Assembly (NCBI RefSeq): GCF_029626175.1
Contig: NZ_JARUBM010000002.1
Location: 1,736,001-1,800,000 of the forward strand
Source of the DNA: Micromonospora sp. WMMD1082
GTDB lineage: Bacteria; Actinomycetota; Actinomycetes; Mycobacteriales; Micromonosporaceae
Reading direction: 5' to 3'
Length of the DNA: 64,000 nt
The notes under the pieces are model-generated. The model was given only the letters and a program-made list of their open reading frames with translations. It was not told where the DNA came from and did not search any database. The translations under genes and the position numbers were made by a program. Of this stretch, positions 8,522 to 18,364 are shown piece by piece; position 1 is the stretch's first letter; each line of letters starts with the position of its first letter.

Positions 8522-9541
8522 CTACCGTGCGGACTTCGGGTCGAGCGCGTCGCGCAGCGCGTCCCCGAACAGGTTGAAGGCGAACACCAGCGCGAAGATC
8601 ATGACGCCGGGGAAGAAGACGAACGCCGGGTCGGTCTGCAGGTAGTCCAGGCTCTGATAGATCATCCGGCCGAAGCTCGGAGTCTCCTCGGTCAGCCCGA
8701 CACCGATGAACGACAGCGCCGCCTCACCGGTGATGAACTGCGGCACCGCGAGCGAGAACGACACCAGGATCGGCGCCCAGATGTTCGGCAGCAGCTGCCG
8801 GAACAGCATGTGGCCCAGCCCGGCCCCGCTGGCCCGGGCCGCCTCGACGAACTCCCGCTCCCGCAGCGCGATCACCTGACCGCGGACCAGCCGGGCGGTG
8901 CTCGTCCAGCCGAACACCGCGAAGATGGCGACCAGCACGCCGACGCCGAAGGCCGGCGGCACCGCGTCGCGCTGACCGTAGAAACGCAGCGTCAGCGTCG
9001 GGGTCAGGGCCAGCGCGATGACCAGGAAGGGCAGGGCCAGGGTCAGATCGGTGATCCAGCTGACCATCGCGTCGAGCCAGCCGCCCAGGTAACCGGCGAG
9101 CGTGCCGAGCACGACACCGATCACGGCGGTGAGCACCGCCGCCGCGAAGGCGATGAACAGGGACGTACGCAGACCATGCACCAGCCGGATGAAGATGTCC
9201 CGCCCCAGCCCCGGCTCCAGCCCGAAGAAGTGCTCCCCGGAGACGCCACCGGCATAGCCGAGCGGCATGCCGGAGCCGTCCAGCTTGCCCTGGAACTGAT
9301 CCCGCGGGCCGATCCCGTAGGCCAGCTCGATCAGCGGCGTACCGAGCGCCACCAGCACGAACAGCACCAGCATCGCCCCGCTGACCAGCGCGGTGCGGTC
9401 GCGGCGCAGCCGCAGCCAGGCGAGCTGCCCCGGCGAGCGGCCGACGATCCGGCGGTCCCGGGGCAGACCGGCCACCGCACCGGCCTCCCCGCCCGACTCG
9501 ATCTCGGCCAGCGCCGCGCCATCCACCGGCGAGAGACTCAT
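8522..9541 (-). CDS. oligopeptide ABC importer permease, DppC type
   Basis: 339-aa permease, second membrane subunit of the importer. It has a long cytoplasmic N-terminus containing [15 protein letters not shown], the usual OppC_N element, then six predicted helices with the BPD_transp_1 coupling loop [15 protein letters not shown]. Its start codon overlaps the stop of the ATPase gene upstream (ATGA), showing translational coupling. The 66-bp gap to the DppB-type gene has no terminator. Confidence 0.93.
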   Translation of the reverse strand: MSLSPVDGAALAEIESGGEAGAVAGLPRDRRIVGRSPGQLAWLRLRRDRTALVSGAMLVLFVLVALGTPLIELAYGIGPRDQFQGKLDGSGMPLGYAGGVSGEHFFGLEPGLGRDIFIRLVHGLRTSLFIAFAAAVLTAVIGVVLGTLAGYLGGWLDAMVSWITDLTLALPFLVIALALTPTLTLRFYGQRDAVPPAFGVGVLVAIFAVFGWTSTARLVRGQVIALREREFVEAARASGAGLGHMLFRQLLPNIWAPILVSFSLAVPQFITGEAALSFIGVGLTEETPSFGRMIYQSLDYLQTDPAFVFFPGVMIFALVFAFNLFGDALRDALDPKSAR

Positions 9542-10575
9542 CGCGCCCCCTCGCAGCGCTCGACGCCGACCGGTCCCGACTCCGGGAAGTGGCAGGCGGT
9601 GGCCTGGCGGCCACCGTCACGCCGCACCAGGGCCGGCTCCTCGACGGCGCACCGGTCGCGGGCCTTCGGGCACCGGGTGCGGAACCGACAGCCCGAGGGC
9701 GGGTCGAGCGGGGTGGGCACGTCCCCGGAGAGCCGGATCCGGCCGGGCGGGCCGAGCCGGCCGACGTCCGGCACCGCCGACAGCAGCGCCCGGGTGTACG
9801 GGTGCTGCGGCCGCGCGTAGATGTCGTCCCGGTCGCCGATCTCGACGATCCGGCCGAGATACATCACCGCGACCCGCTGGCAGAAGTGCCGCACGACGGC
9901 GAGGTCGTGGGCGATGAAGACGAAGGCCAGCCCCAGCTCGCGTTGCAGGTCCCGCAGCAGGTTGACCACCTGGGCCTGGATCGACACGTCGAGCGCGGAG
10001 ACCGGCTCGTCGGCCACCACCAGCCGGGGCCCCGGCGCGAGCGCCCGGGCGATGCCGACGCGCTGGCGCTGGCCGCCGGAGAACTCGTGCGGATACCGGT
10101 TGTAGTGCTCCGGGTTCAGGCCGACCAGCTCCATCAGCTCCCGGACCCGGGCCCCCGTCCCGCCGGGCGGGCTGATCCCGTTGACCCGCAGCGGCATCGC
10201 GATGATCCGGCCGACGGTGTGGCGGGGGTTCAACGAGGCGTACGGGTCCTGGAAGACGATCTGCAACTCCGACCGCAGCGGGCGCAGTTGCCGCCGCCCG
10301 GCCCGCGTGATGTCGCGCCCGGCGAACTCGATGCTGCCTCCGGTCGGCTCCAGCAGCCGCACCAGCAGCCGGCCCGTGGTGGTCTTGCCGCAGCCGGACT
10401 CGCCCACCAGGCCGAGCGTCTCGCCCGCCCGTACCTCGAAGTCCAGCCCGTCCACGGCCCGCACCGGGCCACCACGGCGTCGGCCGCCCCGGGACGGGAA
10501 GTGCTTGGTCAGCCCGCGTACCCGCAGCAACGGCTCCGCGCCGTCGCTGCCCGCCCGGGGCGGCACCACGGTCAC
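9538..10575 (-). CDS. oligopeptide ABC importer ATPase, OppF/DppF type
   Basis: 345-aa nucleotide-binding subunit. Walker A is GESGCGKTT, the signature is [15 protein letters not shown] and Walker B is [11 protein letters not shown]. The C-terminal oligo_HPY segment with [14 protein letters not shown] carries cysteines that in relatives bind an Fe-S cluster. The GTG start overlaps the stop of the preceding ATPase gene (GTGA) and begins VTVVPPRAG; the open frame extends further upstream but overlaps that gene. It forms a heterodimer with the OppD-type ATPase to drive import. Confidence 0.92.
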   Translation of the reverse strand: MTVVPPRAGSDGAEPLLRVRGLTKHFPSRGGRRRGGPVRAVDGLDFEVRAGETLGLVGESGCGKTTTGRLLVRLLEPTGGSIEFAGRDITRAGRRQLRPLRSELQIVFQDPYASLNPRHTVGRIIAMPLRVNGISPPGGTGARVRELMELVGLNPEHYNRYPHEFSGGQRQRVGIARALAPGPRLVVADEPVSALDVSIQAQVVNLLRDLQRELGLAFVFIAHDLAVVRHFCQRVAVMYLGRIVEIGDRDDIYARPQHPYTRALLSAVPDVGRLGPPGRIRLSGDVPTPLDPPSGCRFRTRCPKARDRCAVEEPALVRRDGGRQATACHFPESGPVGVERCEGAR

Positions 10576-11606
10576 CGGGCCACCCCCACCCGGGCGACGT
10601 CCTCGGCGTAGCGCCGGGCGCGTTCCTCGGCGCCGAGGTGGCACGCCATCCGGTGCCCGGCCGCACCGGCGGCCCGCAGCTCGGGCAGCTCCGTGCGGCA
10701 CCGGCCACCGGCGTGCTCCGGGTACCGGCAGCGGGGGTGGAAGGCGCAACCGGGCGGCACGTCGATCAGGCTCGGCGGGTTACCGGGGATCGGCCTGAGG
10801 TCCGCGTCGGCGTCGCCGTGCAACGACGGCACGCTGGAGAGCAACCCCCAGGTGTACGGGTGCTGCGGCGCGCGCAGCACCCGCTCGACGCCACCCTGCT
10901 CCACGGCCCGGCCGGCGTACATCACCAGCACGTCGTCGGCGATCTGGCTGACCACGCCGAGGTCGTGTGTGATCAGGACGATCGCCGTGCCGGACTCGGC
11001 CTGCAGGTCGGCCAGCAGTTCCAGGATCTGTGCCTGCACGGTGACGTCCAGCGCGGTCGTCGGCTCGTCGGCGATCAGCAGGTCGGGGTCGTTCACCAGC
11101 GCCATCGCGATCATCGCCCGCTGCCGCATGCCGCCGGAGAACTCGTGCGGGTACTGGTCGTACCGCCGGGCCGGCTGCGGGATGCCCACCCGGTCCAGCA
11201 TCTCCACCGCCCGCCGACGCGTCTCGGCCCGCCCGGCCCGGGGATGGTGCACCCGGTACGCCTCGGCGATCTGCCGGCCGACCGGATGGTACGGGTGCAG
11301 CGCCGACAGCGGATCCTGGAAGATCATGGCCATGTCCCGGCCGCGCAGCCGGCGTACCTCCGCCTCCGGCCGACCGACCAGCCAGCGCCCGCCGACGCTG
11401 ATCTCACCGGTGACGGTGGCCTGCCGGGGGTCGTGCAGGCCGAGGATCGCCAGCGAGGTGACGCTCTTGCCCGAGCCGGACTCGCCGACCACGCCGAGAG
11501 TGCGCCCGCGCTCGACCGCGAACGAGACCCCGTCGACCGCGCGCACCACCCCGTCCGTGGTGGTGAAGCTGACCCGCAGGTCGTCCACCCGCAGGTAAGG
11601 ATCCAC
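10572..11606 (-). CDS. oligopeptide ABC importer ATPase, OppD/DppD type
   Basis: 344-aa nucleotide-binding subunit and first gene of this importer operon. Walker A is GESGSGKSV, the signature is [15 protein letters not shown] and Walker B is [12 protein letters not shown]. The oligo_HPY tail includes [17 protein letters not shown]. The GTG start is preceded by GGAGGGAGG. Having the ATPases first and the binding protein last is the reverse of the other importer in this window (43.1-48.7 kb). The 214-bp gap to the divergent Uma2 gene holds the operon promoter, including two GTAG-containing AT-rich segments near 11639-11676. Confidence 0.92.
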   Translation of the reverse strand: MDPYLRVDDLRVSFTTTDGVVRAVDGVSFAVERGRTLGVVGESGSGKSVTSLAILGLHDPRQATVTGEISVGGRWLVGRPEAEVRRLRGRDMAMIFQDPLSALHPYHPVGRQIAEAYRVHHPRAGRAETRRRAVEMLDRVGIPQPARRYDQYPHEFSGGMRQRAMIAMALVNDPDLLIADEPTTALDVTVQAQILELLADLQAESGTAIVLITHDLGVVSQIADDVLVMYAGRAVEQGGVERVLRAPQHPYTWGLLSSVPSLHGDADADLRPIPGNPPSLIDVPPGCAFHPRCRYPEHAGGRCRTELPELRAAGAAGHRMACHLGAEERARRYAEDVARVGVAR

Positions 11607-11820
11607 GACCGGCCTCCCTCCGCACCTGACGAAGGGAAACTACAGCAGAAGAACGGCGCTGAAAATAAGCTACAACCCCCGTCGCCCCGACAGGATCGCA
11701 CGAACCCGTCCCCGCCGCATCACCGCCGGTGACCGCCGCCTGCCGCACCGGTCGCACGAAAGGTGCGACGATGGGGGCAGCCAGGCAGGCAGGATCCCGG
11801 CGGTACGAGCGGAGGTGACC

Positions 11821-12369
11821 ATGACCGTGGCGGTGTTCGACCACGAGGGCCCGTGGACCGAGGAGGAGTACCTCGCCCTCGGCGAGACCTCCCAGCGCGT
11901 TGAACTCTTCGACGGGAGCCTGCACGTGACCCCAGCCCCCACCCCACGCCACCAGAACATCTCTGGTGAGCTGCGCGCCTTGCTCCGGGGCCCGACCCGG
12001 GAGGCCGGCCTGCACGTCCTTGAGGGGGTGAACGTGCGGCTCAGGCCCGGCCGCATTCCCATCCCCGACCTCGTCATCACCGGCCCCATCGACTTCGATG
12101 CCCCCAACGTCGAGGCCCACGACGTGCTGTTCGTCTGCGAGATCATCTCGCCGAGCAACGCCGCCACCGACAAGGTGCTCAAGATGCACTACTACGCCGC
12201 CGCCGGCATCGAGTGGTACCTGCTCATCGAGCAGTCGAGTGGCGCGCTCCACCTGTACCGCAAGCGCGGTCGCCACTACGTGGTGCACAGCGTGACCGAG
12301 CCCGGTCAGGTCCTGGTGATCACCGAGCCGGTCAAAGCCACCATCCGCCCCGAGGACCTGCTTCCCTGA
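11821..12369 (+). CDS. Uma2 family endonuclease (DUF820)
   Basis: 182-aa protein of the Uma2/DUF820 family, predicted PD-(D/E)XK nuclease fold, function unproven. The core is visible as PDLVIT (D83), then FVCEIISPSN (E107) and DKVLKMHYYAAAGI. ATG at 11821 is preferred because GGAGG lies 5 nt upstream; the frame also opens two codons earlier with GTG. It stands alone between the divergent importer operon and tldD, with no toxin, antitoxin or methylase partner. The family is greatly expanded in actinomycetes and cyanobacteria. Confidence 0.85.
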   Translation: MTVAVFDHEGPWTEEEYLALGETSQRVELFDGSLHVTPAPTPRHQNISGELRALLRGPTREAGLHVLEGVNVRLRPGRIPIPDLVITGPIDFDAPNVEAHDVLFVCEIISPSNAATDKVLKMHYYAAAGIEWYLLIEQSSGALHLYRKRGRHYVVHSVTEPGQVLVITEPVKATIRPEDLLP

Positions 12370-12389
12370 CGGATGTCGGCCCGCTCGCC

Positions 12390-12395
12390 TAGGGT
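12390..12395 (+). promoter_or_regulatory. -10 box TAGGGT, leaderless tldD
   Basis: TAGGGT ends 6 nt before the tldD ATG and no ribosome site is present, so a leaderless mRNA is likely. Confidence 0.5.
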
Positions 12396-12401
12396 CGGCC
12401 C

Positions 12402-13838
12402 ATGACTGAGTTCGACGTGGCCGGGGCGGCCGTGCAGGCCGCGCTGGACGCGGGTGCGCGCTACGCCGACGCCCGGGTGATGCACCGGCGCTACGAGTCG
12501 ATGACCGCCCGCAACGGCGAGATCGAGGCGCTGGCCCAGGACGAGAGCGTCGGGCTGGGCGTACGCGCGCTGCTCGGGTCGGGCTGGGGCTTCCACGCCG
12601 TACCGGAGCTGTCCGAGAGGGCCGCCCGCGACGCCGGCCACCGGGCCGCGCGGACCGCCGCGGCCAGTGGCCGGGTTCCCGGCCCGCCGGTCGACCTCGT
12701 CGCGGCCACCCCGACCACGGCCAGCTGGTCCTCGCCCTGCGAGGTGGATCCGCTCGGCGTCTCCCTCGCCACCAAGGGTGATCTGCTGGTGGCCGCCACC
12801 CGCACCATGGCCGAGCACGGCGCCGATCTCACCGAGGGCCTCTACCAGGTCTGGGACACCGCGAAGTGGTTCGTCTCCAGCGAGGGGCACCGCATCGACC
12901 AGCGCATCCGCGAGTGCGGCGGCGGCATCTCCGCCACCTCGGTCGGCGACGGCGAGACGCAGCGCCGGTCCTGGCCGAGCTACCGGGGCCAGTACGGCAC
13001 CACCGGCTGGGAGCTGGTCGACTCGCTGGAGCTGACCGCCCATGCGGCGCGCATCGCCGAGGAGTCGCGGGAGCTGCTGACCGCGCCGCTCTGCCCCGCC
13101 GGTGAGACCGACCTGATCCTCGGCGGCGAGCAGCTGGCGTTGCAGATCCACGAGTCGGTCGGGCACGCCATCGAGCTGGACCGCATCCTCGGCTGGGAGG
13201 CCGCCTTCGCCGGCACCTCGTGGCTGGATCTCGCCCAACTCGGCTCGCTGCGATACGGCTCCGAGCTGATGAACATCACCATCGACCCGACCATCCCGGG
13301 CGCGCTGGGCAGCTTCGGCTACGACGACGAGGGCTCACCGGCGGTCACCCGCGACGCGGTGCGCGGCGGGCGGTGGGTGGGGGTGCTGGCCGGCCGCGAC
13401 TCGGCCGCCGTCGCCGGCCTCGACTACGGCGGCAGCGTACGCGCCGACGGCTGGGCGCGGCTGCCGATGGTGCGGATGACGAACGTGGGCCTGGAACCCG
13501 GCCCGCACACCCTGGAGGAGATCATCGCCGCCACCGACGAGGGCGTGCTGATGGACATCAACCGCTCCTGGTCCATCGACGACAAGCGGCTGAACTTCCA
13601 GTTCGGCTGCGAGGTCGGCTGGGAGATCCGCAACGGCCGGCGCGGGCGGATGGTGCGCAACCCGACGTACACCGGCATCGGTCCGCTGTTCTGGCGCTCG
13701 ATGGACATGCTCTCTTCCGAGATCGTCCCCTGGGGCACGCCCAACTGCGGCAAGGGCCAGCCCGGCCAGGTCGGGCACACCGGCCACCCGGCGGCGCCGG
13801 CCCGCTTCCGCAACGTCCGAGTGGGGGTACGCGCGTGA
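12402..13838 (+). CDS. tldD: TldD-type metalloprotease subunit
   Basis: 478-aa TldD/PmbA family protein, the zinc-bearing half of a TldD-TldE heterodimer that degrades unfolded peptides in Escherichia coli and matures microcin B17. The zinc site HESVGH is present (H250, E251, H255), which marks this copy as the catalytic subunit. Further family hallmarks are the N-terminal ARYADARVMHRR stretch and GEVSLALQ-like core strands. It is probably cytoplasmic. The downstream partner overlaps its stop codon (GTGA). The start is supported by a -10 box 6 nt upstream. No ribosomal peptide precursor gene is seen nearby. Confidence 0.93.
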   Translation: MTEFDVAGAAVQAALDAGARYADARVMHRRYESMTARNGEIEALAQDESVGLGVRALLGSGWGFHAVPELSERAARDAGHRAARTAAASGRVPGPPVDLVAATPTTASWSSPCEVDPLGVSLATKGDLLVAATRTMAEHGADLTEGLYQVWDTAKWFVSSEGHRIDQRIRECGGGISATSVGDGETQRRSWPSYRGQYGTTGWELVDSLELTAHAARIAEESRELLTAPLCPAGETDLILGGEQLALQIHESVGHAIELDRILGWEAAFAGTSWLDLAQLGSLRYGSELMNITIDPTIPGALGSFGYDDEGSPAVTRDAVRGGRWVGVLAGRDSAAVAGLDYGGSVRADGWARLPMVRMTNVGLEPGPHTLEEIIAATDEGVLMDINRSWSIDDKRLNFQFGCEVGWEIRNGRRGRMVRNPTYTGIGPLFWRSMDMLSSEIVPWGTPNCGKGQPGQVGHTGHPAAPARFRNVRVGVRA

Positions 13839-15307
13839 GTGGGCCGAGCCTGGCCGAGCTGGACATCGCCGGGCAGGTGGTGGATCTGGTCGCCCGCTCG
13901 GCCGGGGCGGGCGCACAGGCCGAGGTGACGGTGATCCGGGGCGAGCTGGCGTTGACCCGGTTCGCCAACTCCGCCATCCACCAGAACGTCGCGGAGTCCG
14001 CCGTGGACGTCCGGCTGCGGGTCCACCTGGGTGGGCGTACGGCGACCGGCAGCGGGAGCGCGGTCACCGCCGACGGGCTGCGTGCGCTGGTGGAGCGGGT
14101 GTTGACGGCGGCCCGGTTCACCCCGCCCGATCCGGCCTGGCCGGGGCTCACGCCACCCACTCCGGTGGCGGACCCGACGGGGCGGGACGCGGCCACGGCC
14201 TACGCCGGTCCGGACGAGCGGGCCGCCCTGGTCCAGGCGTTCGTCGAGGCGGCCGGCGGGCTGGCGACGGCCGGCTACTGCCGCACGGCGTACCGCGCGG
14301 CCGCGTTCGCCAACTCGGCCGGGCACTCGGCGCGGGGGCGCGCGGCCGAGGCGGCGATGGACGGGATCGCCCGGGCCGGCGGCGCGGACGGCACGGCCCG
14401 GCACTGCGTCGACCGGCTCGCCGATCTCGACGGTGCCGGCCTCGGGCGGCGGGCCGCCGCGAAGGCCCGGGCCGCGGCCGACCCGGTCGAGCTGCCACCC
14501 GGGCGCTACCCGGTGGTGCTGGAGCCGGCCGCCGTCGCGGATCTCCTGGGGAACCTCGCCTGGTACGGCTTCAACGGCAAGCGGTACGCCGAGCGGCAGT
14601 CCTTCGCCGCGCCCGGCGTGGCCCAGTTCGACCGCGCGCTGACCCTGGTCGACGATCCGCTCGCCGCGTCCGGGCTGCCGTTCGACCTGGAGGGCACCGC
14701 GGCCCGGCCGCTGATCCTGGTGGACCGGGGCACCACCACCGCCGTGGCCCACGACCGGCGCAGCGCGGCCGAGGTGGGAGCCGAGTCGACCGGCCACGCG
14801 TCGGCCGCCAGCGCCACCTTCGGCCCGATCCCCCACAACCTGCGCCTCACCCCCGCCGGCACGGCCGGCGCCGCCGACGCGGCGGGTGCGGGTGCGGGTG
14901 CGGGTGCGGGTGATCTGACCAACGCGGGCGGCCCGGACGGGCGTGGCGCGGCGATGGGCGGCCTGGCCGGCGCGATCGCCGATCCGGACACCGCCGCCCT
15001 GGTCTCCCGGATGGAGCGTGGCCTGCTGGTCAGCGACCTCTGGTATACCCGGGTGCTCGATCCGTTGAGTCTGGTCATCACCGGCCTGACCCGCAACGGG
15101 CTGTGGCTGGTCGAGGACGGCCAGATCACCCGCGCCGTACGCGATCTGCGGTTCACCGAGTCGTATCCTCGGGCGCTCGCGCCCGGCGCGGTGCTGGAGG
15201 TGGGTCGGCGGGCGGTACGCCTGCCGGACCGCGCGGACGGCGTCTGGTGGGAGGCGCCGGCGCTGCGGCTGGCCTCGTGGAACTTCACCGGCGGTGCGTC
15301 CGGCTGA
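13835..15307 (+). CDS. tldE: TldE/PmbA-type protease partner subunit
   Basis: 490-aa TldE/PmbA homologue that lacks the HEXXXH zinc site, as expected for the non-catalytic partner of TldD. The GTG start overlaps the tldD stop (GTGA), so the two subunits are coupled. Family features include FANSAIHQNVAES near the N-terminus and the C-terminal GLTRNGLWLVEDGQ strand. Near residues 345-365 a run of Ala-Gly dipeptides is encoded by a perfect GCGGGT microsatellite, probably a surface loop. A poly-T tract (ATCTTTTTCGG) follows about 10 nt after the stop. Confidence 0.9.
   Translation: MSGPSLAELDIAGQVVDLVARSAGAGAQAEVTVIRGELALTRFANSAIHQNVAESAVDVRLRVHLGGRTATGSGSAVTADGLRALVERVLTAARFTPPDPAWPGLTPPTPVADPTGRDAATAYAGPDERAALVQAFVEAAGGLATAGYCRTAYRAAAFANSAGHSARGRAAEAAMDGIARAGGADGTARHCVDRLADLDGAGLGRRAAAKARAAADPVELPPGRYPVVLEPAAVADLLGNLAWYGFNGKRYAERQSFAAPGVAQFDRALTLVDDPLAASGLPFDLEGTAARPLILVDRGTTTAVAHDRRSAAEVGAESTGHASAASATFGPIPHNLRLTPAGTAGAADAAGAGAGAGAGDLTNAGGPDGRGAAMGGLAGAIADPDTAALVSRMERGLLVSDLWYTRVLDPLSLVITGLTRNGLWLVEDGQITRAVRDLRFTESYPRALAPGAVLEVGRRAVRLPDRADGVWWEAPALRLASWNFTGGASG
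14882..14911 (+). repeat. GCGGGT hexanucleotide repeat (5 units) in tldE
   Basis: Five perfect GCGGGT units encode an Ala-Gly run. Because the unit is 6 nt, slippage would change loop length without a frameshift. Confidence 0.85.
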
Positions 15308-15566
15308 CCGTTCGTCGATCTTTTTCGGACGCGCACAGATTGATCATGACGAGAGGCTTTCCAAAGGGCGGGACACACGGGACACTGCCTTGCGCGGACG
15401 GCCCGCCTAGATCGGCGTAACGTGTGTCACTTAGCTGCTCCGGTACGCCCGGCGCGGTCGTTGGTGCGCGCATGACGTGGCACGCGGGCGCGGGTTCGCC
15501 CGCTCCGCGTGCCGACCGGAAGTGTTCCGCCGCCCGTGACAGGGCCCCGTCAGGGAGACGACGCGA
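15308..15566 (+). promoter_or_regulatory. leader and promoter region of the sdh operon
   Basis: 259 bp without a gene. It holds TTGATCATGA near 15340, a palindrome-like GTGTGTCACTTAG near 15422, and a hairpin GGCACGCGG...CCGCGTGCC (15479-15513) in the probable leader. The ribosome site GGGAGA lies shortly before the first ATG. The long leader, unlike the leaderless genes nearby, suggests regulation at the RNA or operator level. Confidence 0.4.
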
Positions 15567-16373
15567 ATGACATCATCGGCAACGAAACCGCGAGGCGTGC
15601 GGGCACGCGCCGCCATCGCGGCGAAGACGTTGCGGACGGACCGTTGGTGGTTCCCCCCGCTGATCACCTTCGTCGGGCTCAGCGCGTGGGTGGCGTACGC
15701 GACGGTTCGGGTCTTCATGCACAAGTGGTACTGGGTCGACGAATACCACTACCTGACCCCGTTCTACTCCCCGTGTGTGACCGACCGGTGCCTGCCGGAG
15801 GCGTCCCACTTCGGGCAGTACCTGCCCGGCTGGTGGATCATCCCGGACGCCGCGTTCACCCTGCCATTCCTGCTGTTGTTCCGGCTCACCTGTTACTACT
15901 ACCGCAAGGCGTACTACCGGTCGTTCTGGCTCTCCCCGCCGGCCTGCGCGGTGCCCGACGGGCACGCCTCCTACGGCGGTGAGACCCGGTTCCCGCTGAT
16001 CGTGCAGAACTCGCACCGGTACTTCTTCTACTTCGCCGTGATCATCTCGCTGATCAACAGCTGGGACGCGATCCTGGCCTTCCACAGCCCGGAGGGCTTC
16101 GGGTTCGGCCTGGGCAACCTGATCCTGCTCGGCAACGTGATCATGCTCTGGGCGTACACCATCTCCTGCCACTCCTGCCGGCACATCATCGGCGGGCGGC
16201 TCAAACACTTCTCCAAGCACCCGGTCCGTTACCGGGCCTGGGGCTACGTCTCCTGGCTGAACGTCCGGCACATGCAGCTCGCCTGGATCACCCTCGGCAC
16301 GCTGGCGCTGACCGACTTCTACGTCATGTCCGTCGCCGCTGGGTGGATCTCCGACCTGCGGTTCATCAACTGA
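15567..16373 (+). CDS. sdhC: succinate dehydrogenase membrane anchor subunit (Sdh1 type)
   Basis: 268-aa integral membrane protein resembling the single large anchor subunit of actinobacterial Sdh1 complexes (Rv0249c type), which joins the flavoprotein and Fe-S subunits to the quinone pool. About five to six helices are visible, among them residues 29-47, 89-108, 150-170 and 185-205. Conserved histidines lie in SCHSCRHIIGG and NVRHMQLAW, the likely haem and quinone region. It is first of three genes with sdhA 11 nt downstream. The assignment rests on context plus helix pattern and is sound. Confidence 0.88.
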   Translation: MTSSATKPRGVRARAAIAAKTLRTDRWWFPPLITFVGLSAWVAYATVRVFMHKWYWVDEYHYLTPFYSPCVTDRCLPEASHFGQYLPGWWIIPDAAFTLPFLLLFRLTCYYYRKAYYRSFWLSPPACAVPDGHASYGGETRFPLIVQNSHRYFFYFAVIISLINSWDAILAFHSPEGFGFGLGNLILLGNVIMLWAYTISCHSCRHIIGGRLKHFSKHPVRYRAWGYVSWLNVRHMQLAWITLGTLALTDFYVMSVAAGWISDLRFIN

Positions 16374-16384
16374 GGGCCCCTGAC

Positions 16385-18364
16385 ATGACGACCACTACCA
16401 CTCGTATCGAACGACACCACTACGACGTCGTCGTGATCGGGGCCGGCGGCGCCGGCCTGCGTGCGGCGATCGAGGCGCGCCTGGCCGGCAAGAAGACCGC
16501 CATCATCTCCAAGTCGCTCTTCGGCAAGGCGCACACGGTGATGGCCGAGGGCGGCGCCGCCGCGGCCATGGGGAACGTGAACAGCCGGGACAGCTGGCAG
16601 GTGCACTTCCGCGACACCATGCGCGGCGGCAAGTTCCTCAACAACTTCCGGATGGCCGAGCTACACGCGAAGGAGTCGCCGCAGCGGATCTGGGAGCTGG
16701 AGACGTACGGTGCGCTCTTCGACCGCACCAAGGACGGCAAGATCTCGCAGCGCAACTTCGGCGGTCACGAGTACCCGCGACTGGCGCACGTCGGCGACCG
16801 GACCGGCCTGGAGCTGATCCGCACCCTCCAGCAGAAGATCGTCTCGCTGCAACAGGAGGACAAGCGCGACCACGGCTCGTACGACGCGCGGATCAAGGTC
16901 TTCGCCGAGACCACCGTCACCGAACTGCTGCTCGACGGGGACCGGGTCGCCGGCGCCTTCGGCTACTACCGGGAGTCCGGCGAGTTCGTCCTCTTCGAGG
17001 CGCCCGCCGTGGTGCTCGCCACCGGCGGCGTCGGCCGCTCCTACAAGGTCACCTCGAACTCCTGGGAGTACACCGGGGACGGCCACGCGCTGGCGCTGCG
17101 CGCCGGGGCGACTCTGATCAACATGGAGTTTCTCCAGTTCCACCCCACCGGCATGGTCTGGCCGGTCTCGGTCAAGGGCATCCTGGTCACCGAGTCGGTC
17201 CGGGGCGACGGCGGGGTCCTGAAGAACTCCGACGGCAAGCGGTTCATGTTCGACTACGTCCCCGACGTCTTCCGCAAGCAGTACGCGGAGACCGAGGAGG
17301 AGGCGGACCGCTGGTACACCGACCCGGACAACAACCGGCGCCCGCCGGAGCTGCTGCCCCGCGACGAGGTCGCCCGGGCGATCAACAGCGAGGTCAAGGC
17401 CGGCCGGGGTACGCCGGCCGGCGGCGTCTACCTGGACATCGCCTCCCGGCTGCCGGCCGAGGAGATCCGCCGTCGCCTGCCGTCGATGCACCACCAGTTC
17501 AAGGGGCTGGCCGACGTCGACATCACCAAGGAGCCGATGGAGGTCGGCCCGACCTGCCACTACGTGATGGGCGGCGTCGAGGTCGACCCGGACAGCGGCG
17601 CCGCGTACGGCTCGGTGCGCGGCCTGTTCGCGGCGGGTGAGGTCTCCGGCGGCATGCACGGCTCCAACCGGCTGGGCGGCAACTCCCTGTCCGACCTGCT
17701 GGTCTTCGGCAAGCGGGCGGGCGGGCACGCGGCCGGCTACGTCGACCAGCTCGCCGACCGGCCCCGGGTGGCGGTGACCTCGGTGGAGACCGCGGTGGAG
17801 ACCGCCCTGGCTCCGCTGCAGCGGGACACCGGCGAGAACCCGTACACCCTGCAGCAGGATCTCCAGGCGGTGATGGGGGATCTGGTCGGGATCATCCGCC
17901 GGGAGGCCGAGCTTGCGGACGCGCTGAGCAGGCTGGCCGAGCTGCGCGAGCGGGTGGCGAAGGTCAGCGCCTCCGGCGGCCGGCGGTACAACCCGGGCTG
18001 GCACCTCGCGCTCGACCTGCGCAACATGCTGGTCGTCTCCGAGTGCACCGCCAAGGCGGCGCTGGAACGCCGGGAGTCGCGCGGCGGTCACACCCGCGAG
18101 GACTTCCCCACGATGGATCCGCAGTGGCGGCGGATCAACCTGGTCTGCTCGCTCGACGGCGACACGGTCCGGCTGGACCGCAAGCCGCTGCCGAAGATGC
18201 GCGCCGAGCTGGTCGGCCTCTTCGACCGTGCGGAGCTGGCCAAGTACCTCACCGACGAAGAACTCGCCGAGTTCGACGCCCTCACCGCCGCCGATGCCGG
18301 CGCCGCCGATGGCGCCGGCACTGACGTCGCTGGCGCTGACGCCGCCGAGAAGGAGAACCGCTGA
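16385..18364 (+). CDS. sdhA: succinate dehydrogenase flavoprotein subunit
   Basis: 659-aa flavoprotein that oxidises succinate to fumarate (TCA cycle and respiratory complex II, inner face of the membrane). The FAD-binding GAGGAGLRAA motif is at residues 19-28, and the covalent FAD histidine is in GKAHTVMAEGG (H50). HGSNRLGGNSLSD lies near the active site. ATG at 16385 gives the family's usual short N-terminus; the frame is open to 16343 but unsupported there. The C-terminus has an Ala-Gly-Asp-rich tail. The stop overlaps the sdhB start by one base. Confidence 0.96.
   Translation: MTTTTTRIERHHYDVVVIGAGGAGLRAAIEARLAGKKTAIISKSLFGKAHTVMAEGGAAAAMGNVNSRDSWQVHFRDTMRGGKFLNNFRMAELHAKESPQRIWELETYGALFDRTKDGKISQRNFGGHEYPRLAHVGDRTGLELIRTLQQKIVSLQQEDKRDHGSYDARIKVFAETTVTELLLDGDRVAGAFGYYRESGEFVLFEAPAVVLATGGVGRSYKVTSNSWEYTGDGHALALRAGATLINMEFLQFHPTGMVWPVSVKGILVTESVRGDGGVLKNSDGKRFMFDYVPDVFRKQYAETEEEADRWYTDPDNNRRPPELLPRDEVARAINSEVKAGRGTPAGGVYLDIASRLPAEEIRRRLPSMHHQFKGLADVDITKEPMEVGPTCHYVMGGVEVDPDSGAAYGSVRGLFAAGEVSGGMHGSNRLGGNSLSDLLVFGKRAGGHAAGYVDQLADRPRVAVTSVETAVETALAPLQRDTGENPYTLQQDLQAVMGDLVGIIRREAELADALSRLAELRERVAKVSASGGRRYNPGWHLALDLRNMLVVSECTAKAALERRESRGGHTREDFPTMDPQWRRINLVCSLDGDTVRLDRKPLPKMRAELVGLFDRAELAKYLTDEELAEFDALTAADAGAADGAGTDVAGADAAEKENR

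Noticed and set aside
11821..12369. Uma2-type nuclease as part of a defence system
   Set aside because: No partner genes (methylase, helicase, antitoxin) lie beside it. It appears as a solitary family member.
14882..14911. GCGGGT repeats considered as a CRISPR-like or regulatory array
   Set aside because: Units are contiguous, without spacers, and are in frame inside tldE. They are a coding microsatellite.
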